DNA of 64,000 bases, taken from Lathyrus oleraceus (taxonomy: Eukaryota > Streptophyta > Magnoliopsida > Fabales > Fabaceae). Position numbers and translations under genes: made by a program. Under the pieces are notes generated by a model that ran no database searches, was not told the origin of the DNA, and worked only from the letters and a program-made list of their open reading frames with translations. This document shows, one piece after another, positions 24,208-35,848 of this stretch (positions are counted from its first letter, which is position 1; the number at the start of each line of letters is the position of its first letter). The DNA lies in the NCBI RefSeq assembly GCF_024323335.1, contig NC_066582.1:88098944-88162943 (forward strand), written 5' to 3'.

Positions 24208-25953
24208 TTACTTAGAGCGATGGACAATAACAGGAACATCAATAGCAACCCAATTGTTGCAAGTCTTGGCATGCGTCACCAAGTTTGCGCAATCTTCATC
24301 TTCATCGCCTTCGATCACAGTAGTTGAGTCTTGCTCATTACCATGGATGAACCCTCCGCTACGGAAACAAGGTTGCATTTCTTCAGCTTTAGCATTACAT
24401 GGCCCTTGCTGGAATCCTAATTTGGCCTGGTTCTTGTTTTCGGCGACCTCTACCATACGACCCACTGATCTGTGTTGCCTGTCTCAATAGCTCTCTGAGC
24501 ATCCTTGAAAGAAGACATGGGTGCCCCAGTTTTCTTTTCTTCAGCAATAGATAAGGCCTGGAACGGAGTTCCTACCTCTTCCTTAGCTTCCACAAATGAA
24601 AAGGACGACAGATGGCTCACCAACATCGCTTTCTCTCCACCTACAATGACAAGCTTGTTATTCTTCACAAATTTCAACTTCTGGTGCAGAGTGGATGTTA
24701 CAGCTCCAACTTCATGAATCCATGGACTTCCTAACAAGTAACTATAGGCCGGGTGGATATCCATTACTTAAAAAGTAATTTGAAAATCACTTGGACCTAT
24801 CTTTACTGGAAGGTCCATTTCACCAATGATGGTCTTGCGAGAACCATCAAAATCTTTGACAATCACGCCACTATACCTCATCGGGGCGCCTTGATAGGAT
24901 AATCTTGACAGAGTTGTTTTGGGGAGTACGTTCAAAGAGGAACCGGTATCAACCAACACATTTGACAATGCATCTTCCTTACAGTTCATCGATATATGTA
25001 GTGCTAGATTATGATTTATGCCTTTCACAGGAAGTTCTCCATCACATAAACTCAAGTTGTTGCAGGAAGTAATGTTAGCCACAATGTGGTCAACTTGATC
25101 CACAGTTACATTGTGTTCCACATAGGCTTGCTCCAACACTCTTTGTAATGCTTCTCTGTGCGCTTCAGAATTCATTAGCAGAGACAACACTAAGATTTTT
25201 GAAGGAGTTTGGAGCAGCTGCTCCACCATATTAAGTTCACTCTTCTTAATTAATCTTAGTACCTCATCATCATTATCAGGCTTCAACTTGCTGGATTCAC
25301 TAGACTGACAGAATGGAGTACTAACCGGATTCACCACAGGCACATCAACCTTCTTACCAACTGAAACATCTTCTACATATTTCGGGAAAATGGGACCAAA
25401 AACACGACCGCTACGGGTCACCTTTGTAATATCTGCAATATTCATAATATAATTGATCGTAGGCAACGAAACCTCTTGACCATTCTCCACCATGGTAGCA
25501 TTTATACTGGTAAGGAACAACTCTATCAGATGCATACGGGACGGGCCCCACTAACCATATTACCAACGGCGATACTGATCTATTAATGATGTTACTGCTG
25601 CTACTGTCAAACTGAATCACCACCCGCTTCGGGGTCTTAAACACTGGAGCAATCATATTGACATCATCTATATCCCTCAATTATTGAATCTGGATTACAT
25701 TCTCATCTATCAACTTCTGGATATCTCTCTTGACAATCAAGCACCCACGGGGGTTTACACTACAAATTGCACAACCATCATGGTCGTGCTCACAATCACT
25801 AATGGTACACAAGGTCCTATGCATCTCCACCAAGGACCTACGAATACGTCATACATCGAAGACTCTAAACTTTCCCGGACAACCATCCATCATATTGACA
25901 GAGGAATTACCATGAGCGGGCAACATATTGGCTTTCACATTTGACGCACGGTC
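24208..25953 (-). pseudogene. E4 protease region (retropepsin-like) with N-terminal linker
   Basis: The aspartic protease is read from 25535 to 24768: SNVLVDTGSSLNVLP, with the DTG triad at residues 196-198 of that frame (codons 24950-24942). It is followed by GSRKTIIGEMDLP and, after a stop, MDIHPAYSYLLGSPWIHEVGA and LHQKLKFVKNNKLVIV. The linker upstream (VGPVPYASDRVVPYQY) carries a frameshift near 25500. The C-terminal tail VEVAENKNQAKLGFQQG continues to 24208, where the frame ends at the probable splice donor. Cleaves the polyprotein in the particle. The DTG is intact here but changed to DIG in E1. Confidence 0.9.
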
Positions 25954-27557
25954 CTCAAAGGACACCATTCCACTCTTTACAAGCTTATGTACCTCATACT
26001 TTAACGGGTAACAGTTCTCGATATCATGGCCAAGGGCTCCCTAGTGAAAGGCGCAACAGAGTTCAGGCTTATACCACCACGGAAGTGGCTCTGGAATTTG
26101 AGGCGGGTTCCTTGGTTGGAGTAAGTTCTTGAGAACCAAAGACGGGTAAATTTTGGCATATGACATAGGAATGGGGTCAAAAGAGATCTTCTTCCTCTCG
26201 AAGTTTTGTTGTTGTTGTTTATTGTTGGTGTTGTTGTAGTTGTTGGTTCTTTTTGCGGCTGTTGCTGACGTTGTTGTTGAATTGGTGTTGATTGATATTT
26301 GGAGTTGTTTGAGAATACTGGTATTACTGATGAAACTTGATGTTGACGTTGACGTTGTTGCGGATTTCTTTTGACATGAGGCCTTTTTTGCCTCCCTACA
26401 GATACTGCATTGGTTTCTCCTTCCTTCTTTATGGAAAAACAACTTCCATACTATCTACTGGATGACACTTCTTCCTTAGACAAGCGTACCTCTCGGACTC
26501 CTTCTTATAACCTCATCCCCATGTTTACCATTTTGGTAAAGTCACTGGGGGAATTGGCAATCATGCGTTCGTAATAAAACGAACTCAGGGTCTTCAGGAA
26601 AATCTTGGTTATCTCCTTCTCTTCCAATGGAGGATTAATCTGAGCGGCAAGCTCTCTCCACCTTTGGACGTACTCTTTGAATGTCTCTTTGTCCTTCTGA
26701 GACATAGACCTCAGTTGGTCTATATCAGGCGCCATATCCACATTGTACTTATACTACTTCACAAAAGCTTCACCCAAATTGTTGAACGTGTGAATACTTG
26801 CGCTTTTTAGCCCCATGTACCATCTCAAAGTCGCACCAGTCAGACTGTCTTGGAAGTAGTGAATCAATAACTTATCATTATTAGTTTGCATTGACATTTT
26901 CCTCGCATACATGATAAGCTGGCTAAGCGGACAGGTATTTCCCTTATACTTTTCAAAGTCAGGGACTTTGAACTTCATCGGGATCTTAATGTTTGGTACC
27001 AAGCAGAGTTCAACAGCATTCTTACCGAACATATCTTTTCCTCTTAAGGTCTTCAATTCCTTTTGTAGCTCAAGGAAATGATCATTCATCTCATCCATCT
27101 TCTCATAAACATTTGGACCCTCAGACGGCTCAGAATGGTAGATGGTGTCCTCAACACGAGGCAGTGTATGAACAACCGGAGGTGGCACAGACATGACCGG
27201 GCTAGATGCCAGCATAGAAGCAAAGGCAGGCGCAAAACCTTCAAGCATGAAATTTGGTGGCATCCCCCAGAGGAATCTAGCAGGCATAGATAGACTAGGT
27301 TGAGTAGCAGGGACAGGCACAGTTGAGGCAGCAACCTCTGAGATAACAGTCCTTTGAGGAGAAAGAGTTGCAGGAGTTGGAGAAGGTTGGTTCTGAGCAG
27401 CTAGAACAGACTCTATCATAGTAGTTAGACGAGCAATCTCGTCCTTCAGTTCTTGGTTCTCTTGCTCTAAGTGCTCCATGATTCTCGGTTGATTTGCGCG
27501 GGTGTTGTATCGATGAGTCAGCTTGGCTGAAGCATAGAAGAATAACTGATAAGACAT
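25954..27557 (-). pseudogene. E4 gag (capsid/nucleocapsid)
   Basis: The start MSYQLFFYASAKLTHRYNTR lies at 27557 in an open frame of 267 residues. A coiled-coil stretch follows (MEHLEQENQELKDEIARL), then a Pro-rich linker. The capsid-like region is ELCLVPNIKIPMKFKVPDFEKYKG, then LIHYFQDSLTGATLRWYMGL. A stop (26751-26753) interrupts EAFVK, and a further frame (26741-26505) carries KDKETFKEYVQRWRELAAQI. The basic/Gln-rich part follows (26442-26041), then a stop inside a zinc-knuckle-like motif, C-A-F-H, stop, G-A-L-G-H-D-I-E-N-C. The same motif is open in E1 (CAFHQGAPDHDIKNC). Gag forms the virus-like particle. This copy has at least three interruptions. Confidence 0.9.
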
Positions 27558-27776
27558 CTGGCAGAAGAAACTTGTTTATGCAAATTATGCATGAAATGCA
27601 ATGTTTTTTTTATTTTTGTTTTCAAGGAACATACTATTTTATTTGCAAATATATAATAATAACAATTGTAACAATATGATTGACCAAAAAATCTCTTTTA
27701 TTCATTTAATTTGGAAGGATTACACTGAGTACAATTTCAGAAACCAAAATAGGAATACAAGAGAAAAGGAAACTAA

Positions 27777-29287
27777 TCATCCTAAGGATCCCCTAACAAC
27801 GGTGTCAGATAATCTAGTTATGGGTGCGTACTTCCTTTGGATGCGTCGAATCTCAGACTCAAAAGATATCTTCATCTGAGCCTTCTCGAGGACAAGCTGA
27901 TCAACAATCTTCTTCCAAGCACCGGCAAGATGAGGCATACTAGAGGAAGATGGTCCCTCTGGCTCTCTCTGTCTCTTTACTGCTCGGTCTTCAAGAAGCT
28001 CAATAAGCGCATCTTTTTCTTTAGACTCAAGCTGCAACTCTTCATGCTTTCGGCTCAAAGATGGAATTGTTTTTCCCACATATCCTTCTCTTGCTTCATC
28101 TTGGCGAGTGCATCTTCCAACTCCTCTATATCTTGGTTAGGGAGAGTTGATGGCTCAGCCACAACCAAAGACATAGATCTTTCACAAGCATACGGCATCT
28201 TCAACTCCAAAGCTCTCTTCTTCACCTAAGTAGTGTAAGCTTCCAAAGCTACACAGTTGTGCGGACCAAGCTTGGATCTTCCTTTCCTATACACATTATG
28301 CAAAGCATAAATCGTCTTCTGCTTCAAATGTTAGGGGTATTTACCCTCTTGATAGAAAATACCTTCTAACTGAGTTTTATTAGGTCTGTCTCTCAAGGGG
28401 AACCCAAGTTGATGACGAGCCAAAGCAGGGTTGTAGTTGATTCCTCTTTGTGTACCAATAAGGGGTACATTAGAGAATTCACCACAACTATCCATAATAT
28501 CCAAGCTATTCAATGCAGAGTCATACCAAACTATATCATCATTAGTGAGAGACATAAGTCTCTGAGACCACCGTAGACATTGCTTATTCTCCATAAAAGC
28601 CAGCGTCTGAGACAAGTGCGAAATAAACCACTTGTACAGAAGAGAAACACATCACACAATAGTTCCACCACCTTTAGAATTCCTTATATGTACAGAGAAA
28701 TACACATCACCTAAAAGAGTATGCACAGGATTCCCAATCAAGAAGATTCTAATGGCGTTAACATCAACAAAACTATCAGTGTTAGGGAACAAAGTCAAAC
28801 CATAGATGAGCAACAAAAAGATGGATTCAAAAGCATCCATACTACGAGCTTGAGAAAAAACAATAGCTTTCCCTATGAGAAACTCAGAAGTCAACCCAAG
28901 CATTCCTTCTTTCTTCATCCAATGATCCTCAATCTCAGACTTCTTCAAGTCAAGAGTTTCAGCTATGATATGAGATCTGGGAATCTCCTCCAATCCATTA
29001 AAGCGCACCTTATCATAAACAAGTATTCCTAAGAGATGGGCATACTCCTCTAACGTAGGCATGAGCTGATAATCAGGAAAAGTGAAGCAACGGTAGAAAG
29101 GGTCATAGAACTGAACCAGCACACTCAAGAGTCCTTCAACCACATCGCCAGATAACACAGACAGAAGCTTCCCATGACGTTGCTTGAAATCCAAGGGATC
29201 TAATACGAAAGATGATAGCTTCCTTAACTCTTTTAAGTTAGGACATCTGAAACTGTACTTCTTGGTGTTCCTTCGTCCATAATCCAT
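27777..29287 (-). pseudogene. E4 ORF1: accessory protein with PMD/DUF7745-like domain and coiled coil
   Basis: Begins with MDYGRRNTKKYSFRCPNLKEL at 29287, open for 211 residues, with a stop at about 28652. It stays in the same frame to 28331 (a second stop), then has a frameshift near 28090 before the last 100 residues. The N-terminal region (VQFYDPFYRCFTFPDYQLMP, then TLEEYAHLLGI) resembles the plant mobile domain/DUF7745 proteins found in plant transposons; this is from memory, not a search. The C-terminal part is charged and coiled-coil-like (SRKHEELQLESKEKDALIELL), followed by a KRQREPEGPSSSS stretch. Sits between 5' UTR and gag, the ORF1 position typical of Ogre. Function unknown. Roughly 500 residues when intact. 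Confidence 0.85.
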
Positions 29288-30137
29288 GGTCTAAAAATAT
29301 TTGCAAATAAAACCTCAGTTCCTTGAAGTCACTTTTCGTGTGATGAATGTCATGATGTGCATGAATGCATGAATGCAAAAATCATAAATAAGGGATCACA
29401 CACAATGAAAACAAACAAAGGTCAAGGGATGAATCGAGTCATTGTCAAGATCAATCATCCATTTTGGTGGATTATGGTTTTCACCTTATCAACACCCAAG
29501 TTCCATTGATATTGATAAGACTTGATTGGATCAACCAAGAATCAAGGTTTTGTTGTGAGTCACGAGCATGGAGTCGGGTTAAGAACCATCCCAAAGGGGT
29601 GTACTAAGGATAAAAACATGTAGATCATGTTCTAAAAAGTTCCCAGAGTCTTAATTCCATCTATCGGATATTACAGGCTAGGATGACTGACTCATCAACC
29701 CATAATTCTCAAGAGAAACTCATCTGAGTGTAGTATCACGTAACAATTGTTATCAAGTCTGCACCTGAACAGTCTCCGCACTACATCCTAAATAGGTCAA
29801 GTTGGGTTAAATGTTCTACGATCCTTAGCTTCTCGGACCCCAAATCAGAGAAAGTAATGCCTATCCACAAATAACTTGTGTGACATCAATAACTCCAAAA
29901 GGGTCTCCACTGAGTAGATGAGTCTCAAGTCAACTTGTTAAGGACTACTCCACACAAGTCAAACATGAGTATACCATCCTCCTATCTTAGTGGCACTCAA
30001 GTTCGGGTTAGAACTTATCTTACCACCCAGAGATCACCAAGCACAACAAGCAGATTATATCACACAAACAAGTATACAAACATCAAATATACAAATATAT
30101 ACACATAGAAAAGTAGGCTAAACCCACTGGAGACTAC
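29288..30137 (-). other. E4: 5' UTR between PBS and ORF1
   Basis: 850 bp without an ORF of note on the minus strand. It follows the PBS and ends at the ORF1 start. Upstream of ORF1 it contains 'catgaatgcatgaatg'-type sequence also found in the E2 leader. No promoter or splice signal could be assigned with confidence. Confidence 0.7.
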
Positions 30138-30155
30138 TCCCCATCAAGGTCGCCA
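30138..30155 (-). promoter_or_regulatory. Primer-binding site of E4
   Basis: Minus strand TGGCGACCTTGATGGGGA, nine bases inside the LTR end at 30165. It shares TGGCGAC with the E2 PBS. It would pair with a tRNA 3' end during minus-strand DNA priming. A tRNA-Arg primer fits what I recall for Ogre elements but was not verified. Confidence 0.65.
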
Positions 30156-30164
30156 CTTAATTTT

Positions 30165-33100
30165 TATAGCGGTAAAGTCATGATCATTAATCTATGGATA
30201 AGCTTAACGTCAATAAAACCAGAGTCACCACCGCACTTTTATTGTTTCCAAAGGAAAAGGGAAAAGTACGAACAAAACCTAAAGATAAGAAGTTTTCAAA
30301 TCAAAACTAATAAAATGCCAGAGATTACAGGTAAGGGGGTTGGTTACACAGAGGGAAGGTGTTAGCACCCAAAGTGTCCTAGGTACTCCTAGGGAGTCCT
30401 TTTTTATGTGTGTATGTGTTTTTGGTATAAAATGATGTTTGAGAAAAATAGAGTGTGGGGATGAGAAAAGAATTCATTGATTATATTTTTGTGTTTGACA
30501 AGACCTTCGGACTTGTGCCTACGTACCAACATAAAAATGAGGGATCAAAACCTCGTAGTTCGTGGTAATAATTTCAAAGTGAGTGAATTGCTTTTAATAA
30601 AAATTTAAATTTTAAAGAGGCACAAAGGGCCTAAAAGAGTTTGCATGAGTGTTAGTTCTTTCTGTCTTTTGAAATTTTAAGTCAATATGGTTAAGTTCAT
30701 TTACAAGTTTGATTAAGAAAAGAGTGTAAAAATGCAATGGCATAAAGCCAAGGTTTCTAATTTGCAATAAAGTCTAAGTTTAAAAATCACAAGCAAAGAA
30801 GATTTTGAAAGGGGGAGAGATTTGAAATTTAAGAAATGGGAGGAGATGAAGAGACAAATCCTAAGCAAAAATTTAAGAGTTAAGGGTTGAAAAGATCTTA
30901 CCAATGGGATGCAATTCAACAGACAAGAATGTCATATAGAAAACACACTTTCCCTTTGGACTTTGAATCAAGCAGTAATCAGCAATCAAATAGAAATATC
31001 AAGAGAAAGGCATCAGATAAAAATGGCCACATCCAAGCAAGAAACTCCTCAATCTTCTTCTTAATCTTCCCATGTATCAGATGACATACTCCTTGCTTGG
31101 CTCAGAATAAAGCATTAGACACAAGCTCCAAGTAACAGTTGCATCAACACCATATAGCAAATGAACTCCTGTGGATCCAAATACTTGTACCAGATGAAAG
31201 CTCAAATCATGATAACTTAGTTTCAGAAATGTTGGAATTGGCCAAGTCCTTTTGCATAGGGAATGTTGCTTAATTCTAAGTCCAAAAGCTCATATCAAAT
31301 CCAACAGTCCACACAAACATTTTTTAAGGTTTTTGTTGTTTATTAAGTATTTTAAGGTCCTAAGACCATAAACACAAACAAGATACACAAACAAATATAT
31401 ACAATCACAATATGTGGCTCAAATGAGCAAAGTGAAAATGGAATAAGCATAAACAAATTAAATGATATGTAAATGGCAAATGGAATGGTAAATGACTTGA
31501 AATTAAATTGCATAAGGTAAATGACTTGAAATTAAAAGCAATAACAATAAAAGTTAGTCAAATGTTAGTTAATTAGATGTTAGTGGTGTTTTGCTTTTCA
31601 ATTGATTAAGTCATTCTTTGGAGAACACTCAACCCTCTATTCACAAGCATGAATCCTTGAACCAAGACATCTTCCAAAGGAAGGAAAAAAGACCAAGTTT
31701 CCACACAATACCATGAAAGGGGGGAGACTTACAATCCCACTTACTAGAATGATATGCCTTTAGGGTCAAAATTTAGCTTTATGTTAAGCAATCGTAATTG
31801 GACATATATAGAAGTCTCAACTATCTGAGGTCGGGCAATAGAAATTTAGGTGCTAGTGCATGTTAGAGATATGGTATAATGAACCATTCTCCTAAAACAT
31901 ACCACACTCAAAAAGAAAAATGATCAAAGGATGGACCAAATCTCATCCATACTTATATTGGTTCATCTAACATAAAGTTATTGATGAACCAATTAGCCTT
32001 AGGATATTGAGATGTCATTGGCCAATGGAAGGGATGGGAAAGAATGGGATTAAAGATGAAGAGGGAGGGGAGATGAGACAAACACAAATTGGTCATGGGA
32101 GGAATTTTATCAAATTAAAATCATTCATTCATTTTGGGAGATGAAATGTACATTTCATCAATCCCCTAAATCCAATGATTTAAATCCAACAAATGTCAAA
32201 TCAACCTTGACCAAGTCCCAAGCACATAGTCAATCATCACAAGTCAACAAAAATGGCTCAACACAATTTCTATTCAATTAATCAATTAAAAATCAAATTA
32301 AAATGAATTAAATTTAAATTTAAATTTGCCAAAACCTAAAACCTCTTCAAAACACCAAATAAATGGCCTAGAGATTTATCCTAGGTCAAAGAAGTTCAAA
32401 GGACCTTGGACAAAAAGTTTCATAATTTTTGAAAAGTCAAAAGTATTTTTAAACAATTAAAAATATGCACAAAAACAATTAAATCATTAAAAATATCAAA
32501 ATTAATCCAAAAAATAATTTTAATTCAGAATATGAAAGAGGAAAATATTTGTATTTTGTTTTTTAGTGAAAGTCCCATATTTTTTGGATTAAAAATGAAA
32601 TTAATATGAATTAATTAAAAGTAAGGGATTAAATGAAATAATCAGAAATTCAAAAAAAAGGAGAGTCATCTGATCTCTCTCATTAATTGAGGTGGCAGAT
32701 CAAATGGTTAGAAACACGCATTCCACCAATGCTTTAGTCAACTGCCCCACACGCGTGGTAATCAATTTGGATGGATGAGATTAGAAGTTATGGACCAGAT
32801 CAAATGGTTGGAACCTTGCCAACACACCACCGGAGCCCTAGCTCCGGTCATCTTCTCTGGTGAGGACCACCGGACTGGTCCAAGCTCAACTCAAAGGAAA
32901 ATGAAAAGTGAATACACTAATTTGAAGGGAAAATGCTCAGGAGCAAGAATCTGGCCTCAATTTTGTCAAATTCCACGTATATAAAAAGATACAGGTATTT
33001 GAATTTTGAGGATCATGAACTGAGTTGCTTCGATTTGACCTCAAAGCAACTCTATCTTCCTGCATATATTGATAGGAGTTCATACAACCAAAAATCAACA

Positions 33101-34914
33101 AGAATTGTGAAGATTTGAGGGAGAATTGAAGAGATGAAAAATCTAAAAATTCACCTTCAATGGAGCTTCAGATTGGCACGATCTTGCTTTCAATTATGCT
33201 TGGCCTTGCTTCAGATGCTTGTTAGAAGTGAAATGGATCAAGGAAAGGGATGGACTCTTGGAGTTTCAATCTCAAAACAGTTAGAGATTTGAAACTCGAT
33301 TTTCAAAGAAAATCTTCAAGCTTATCCTTTAATGGTGAGGCTTTGGGGATGCTGATTCAAAGCTTGGGCATGAGATCCTTATTTATGAGAAATGAGGGTC
33401 TTATTTATAGCTTGGGGTTGCACACTTCCAAATTTGGCAAATTTTGAAATTCTCCTTTGCATGGTTGCATGGGCGTGTGCTAGGCCCATGAGATGATGTG
33501 ATCTAATCCATAATTGAATGTTAATAATGCTAAAACCATGTTGGAAGGCCATGCAAATGTGTATGAAAAGTGGAAGCTGAAATTATCCAAATGGTCTATT
33601 AACTTACACCCATGCGCAAGTCCTTCATACTTTGGCCAAATGAGATGATCTTGAGCTTTTTGGAAAGGTGAGATCAGGGGGAACAACTTTCATGTTGAAC
33701 ACCTTTTCATTTAAAGCTTTTATCATGATGAATTTTGAGGTGGAAGTTTGGGAAATCAAACATATTTGAAAATTTTCTAAGTCCCAAGTCAAATGTTCAC
33801 TTCTTCCACCTTGAATAACATTTTCTATGGACTTCAAATGAGAACAGTTCCTTCACTAAAGTTGTATATCTTTAAAACCTAGTCAATTTGGTCACAAACT
33901 TTACCTCATTTGGATTTGGCATGAAGGATTTATGCATTTTAGAAGTTGAGGAAAATCACTTGTTCAATGGTATTGGTCCAAAATGGCCTATAATGTTTCC
34001 TCTTGACACATGCATTTGCAAGTTGAATTTGAACTTCCTCAAAACATCAAATTTGAAGTAGACATCTTAAATTTGATCATGAAATTTTAATGGATTTCAT
34101 ATCATAGAAATTGAGCAAGTTATGGTCTTGGGAAGTTGACCTCCAAACTAGGGTTTAGACAAAATGACCTATAATCTTTCACCATAAAAAATGACTTTCC
34201 AAGAAAAATGAGCTCTTGACTTCAACATTAAAGTTGTTTGGAATGTCATTTAGAGTAATGTTTCTCTTGGAATCATTTTCATATGACAAAAATTGTAGGA
34301 GATAGGGTCTAGGGAACCCTAGTTTTGACCAGTTGACTTTCTCTAGTTAACCACCATGAACCACCTTGCTATATTGACATTCTCTTGATTTTTGGGACTC
34401 ATGGAGGATCATATATGCATAAGATGAAGTAATGTGAATTATCCCTTGAAATATTTGATCAGCTGTTGATGAAACGTGTTGAAGAAGTCACACAAGATAC
34501 CCAGATGAATTAGGGTTTCCAAGGCAAACCAACTCCAAACTCTTGATGATTTCTTGATAAAAATAACATGTGAATATCATGGGGATCCATATAAGATGCT
34601 TATAGACATTGTGGATCATTTATTTATGGAGCTCCTTACATTGAGGGTCTTAAACCCTAGATGTGAGCTTGATAGAGCATAGGTGAGCATACACACTACC
34701 TACAAAAGAGTTAAACTATACATTGACATTTTTTTTGTATTTTGATTAGTAAACAAAGAAAAATGAAGTATGATACAATCAAATGTGCTTGGTGATCTCT
34801 CCCAATGCAAATCCAATGGATGAGGGGTAAGGAGGATGCCAAGGTGTGATCCCAATGTTAATGCATATGATGAGATTGCATGAGGAATCTTAGGGTCAAA
34901 ATTGGGGTCTTACA
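30165..34914 (-). repeat. E4: 5' LTR (4.75 kb)
   Basis: Direct repeat of 8183-12913 at similar length. Begins on the minus strand at 34914 with TGTAAGACCCCAA. At the other end TG...CA has decayed (TATAGCGG instead of TGTAGCGG). TATA box at 33402-33409 (minus). An 8-bp perfect hairpin ACCGGAGC-CCTA-GCTCCGGT lies at 32829-32848. U5 holds TGGTGACTC (30222-30230), near the PBS core. Followed on the right by target copy ACGTC at 34915-34919. Confidence 0.93.
33402..33409 (-). promoter_or_regulatory. TATA box of the E4 5' LTR
   Basis: Minus strand CTATAAATAAG context, same relative place as in the 3' LTR. It would drive the E4 genomic RNA leftwards. Confidence 0.6.
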
Positions 34915-35541
34915 ACGTCAACTTGGGTTCTCTATGAAGGTCAAACCTAATAATACTTTGCTAGAAGGTTTATTTTTCCATGAAGGGAAAGACACTCAAG
35001 GGTTGGAAGCTAGGATGGTACTTGTTTGGCACAATATTCATAGGAAAGGAAAAGTGAGCTTGGATTGAAGAATTGTATATATTTAGAGCCTTACACTAGT
35101 TTGGTAAATAAGAGAGCAAAGGAATTCAAGATGTCATCTGCTTATGAAAGACCTATGTCCTTAATAATGGTCAAATCTCCTACTATTAAAGGCATAGAGG
35201 AGTTTCAAGAGGCTTTGAATAGGATGAAGTAAGAGAGGGATGATTGGGAAGGCAAATTTCACACCTCAGACCTTGAGAAAGGAGAATTGTAGAAGCATCT
35301 AAAGAAGAAGGACGACTTGATAGAATTGCTTGAGCAACGTGTTGTGAAGAGATCAAGGGACCAAGAGGATTTATTTTCCTCTAATAGTTCATCTTCTACT
35401 CATCTTCCTACTTTCGGCGTTTGGAAGGGCATTGTAGACCAGCTCGTAATCGAGAAGGATGCTATGAAAAACGTCTACGAAAGAGAGATCAAAGGCTCTG
35501 TAAGAAGTATCAGCTTGGAGTTGGGTCTTCACCGGACATGA
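34915..35541 (+). pseudogene. E1 ORF1, right part
   Basis: Continues ORF1 after E4: QLGFSMKVKPNNTLLEGLFFHEGK (compare E4 QLGFPLRDRPNKTQLEGIFYQEGK), then WHNIHRKGKVSL. Several stops and frame changes follow (about 35066-35295). The C-terminal coiled-coil region is open from 35317: DLIELLEQRVVKRSRDQEDL, then a Ser-rich stretch and IVDQLVIEKDAM, matching E4 ORF1. The first five bases are the E4 target duplication. Clearly dead. Confidence 0.85.
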
Positions 35542-35848
35542 TTCTATAGATCTAGCTTCTTTCCGTTTATGATCATTGAAATTGTATTTCTGTTTGTAAT
35601 CCTTTACACTATTAATAAAATGATATTTTTAGTACATCAAAATGTGTTATTCTTATTATGATGTTTGCAATTTATGTCTTAAAGTTCCTTGAAAAATAAT
35701 AATAATAATAATAACATTCACATTTTCATTTGCATATCATGCATCATGTTTTATCTTGGTCTTGCTTTGAGCAAGTTCGCCAGGGGTCTTATTTATTTCT
35801 TGGTCTTCATCCAAACAAGTTGTCTCACTGGTACAATACTCGAGCTAA
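35542..35848 (+). other. E1: spacer between ORF1 and gag
   Basis: About 300 bp, AT-rich, with a short ATA/AAT microsatellite near 35695-35712. No coding sequence seen. It corresponds to the 27558-27776 spacer of E4. Confidence 0.7.

Larger units (their letters stand above)
8183..34914 (-). mobile_element. E4: structurally complete Ogre/Tat-like Ty3/gypsy retrotransposon
   Basis: 26,732 bp including solo LTR E5, about 22.0 kb without it, which matches the size of Ogre elements. Minus-strand order: 5' LTR 34914-30165, PBS 30155-30138, 5' UTR, ORF1 29287-27777, gag 27557-25954, protease 25953-24208, probable intron about 24207-23961, RT (split), RNase H 18115-17561, second RNase H about 17536-17100, integrase 17060-15744, 3' UTR and 3' LTR 12913-8183. 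The target duplication is perfect. It inserted antiparallel into a relative, E1. Coding regions carry several stops and frameshifts, and the integrase has lost catalytic residues. The two LTRs differ at about 10 of the first 225 aligned bases that I compared by eye. Confidence 0.93.
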
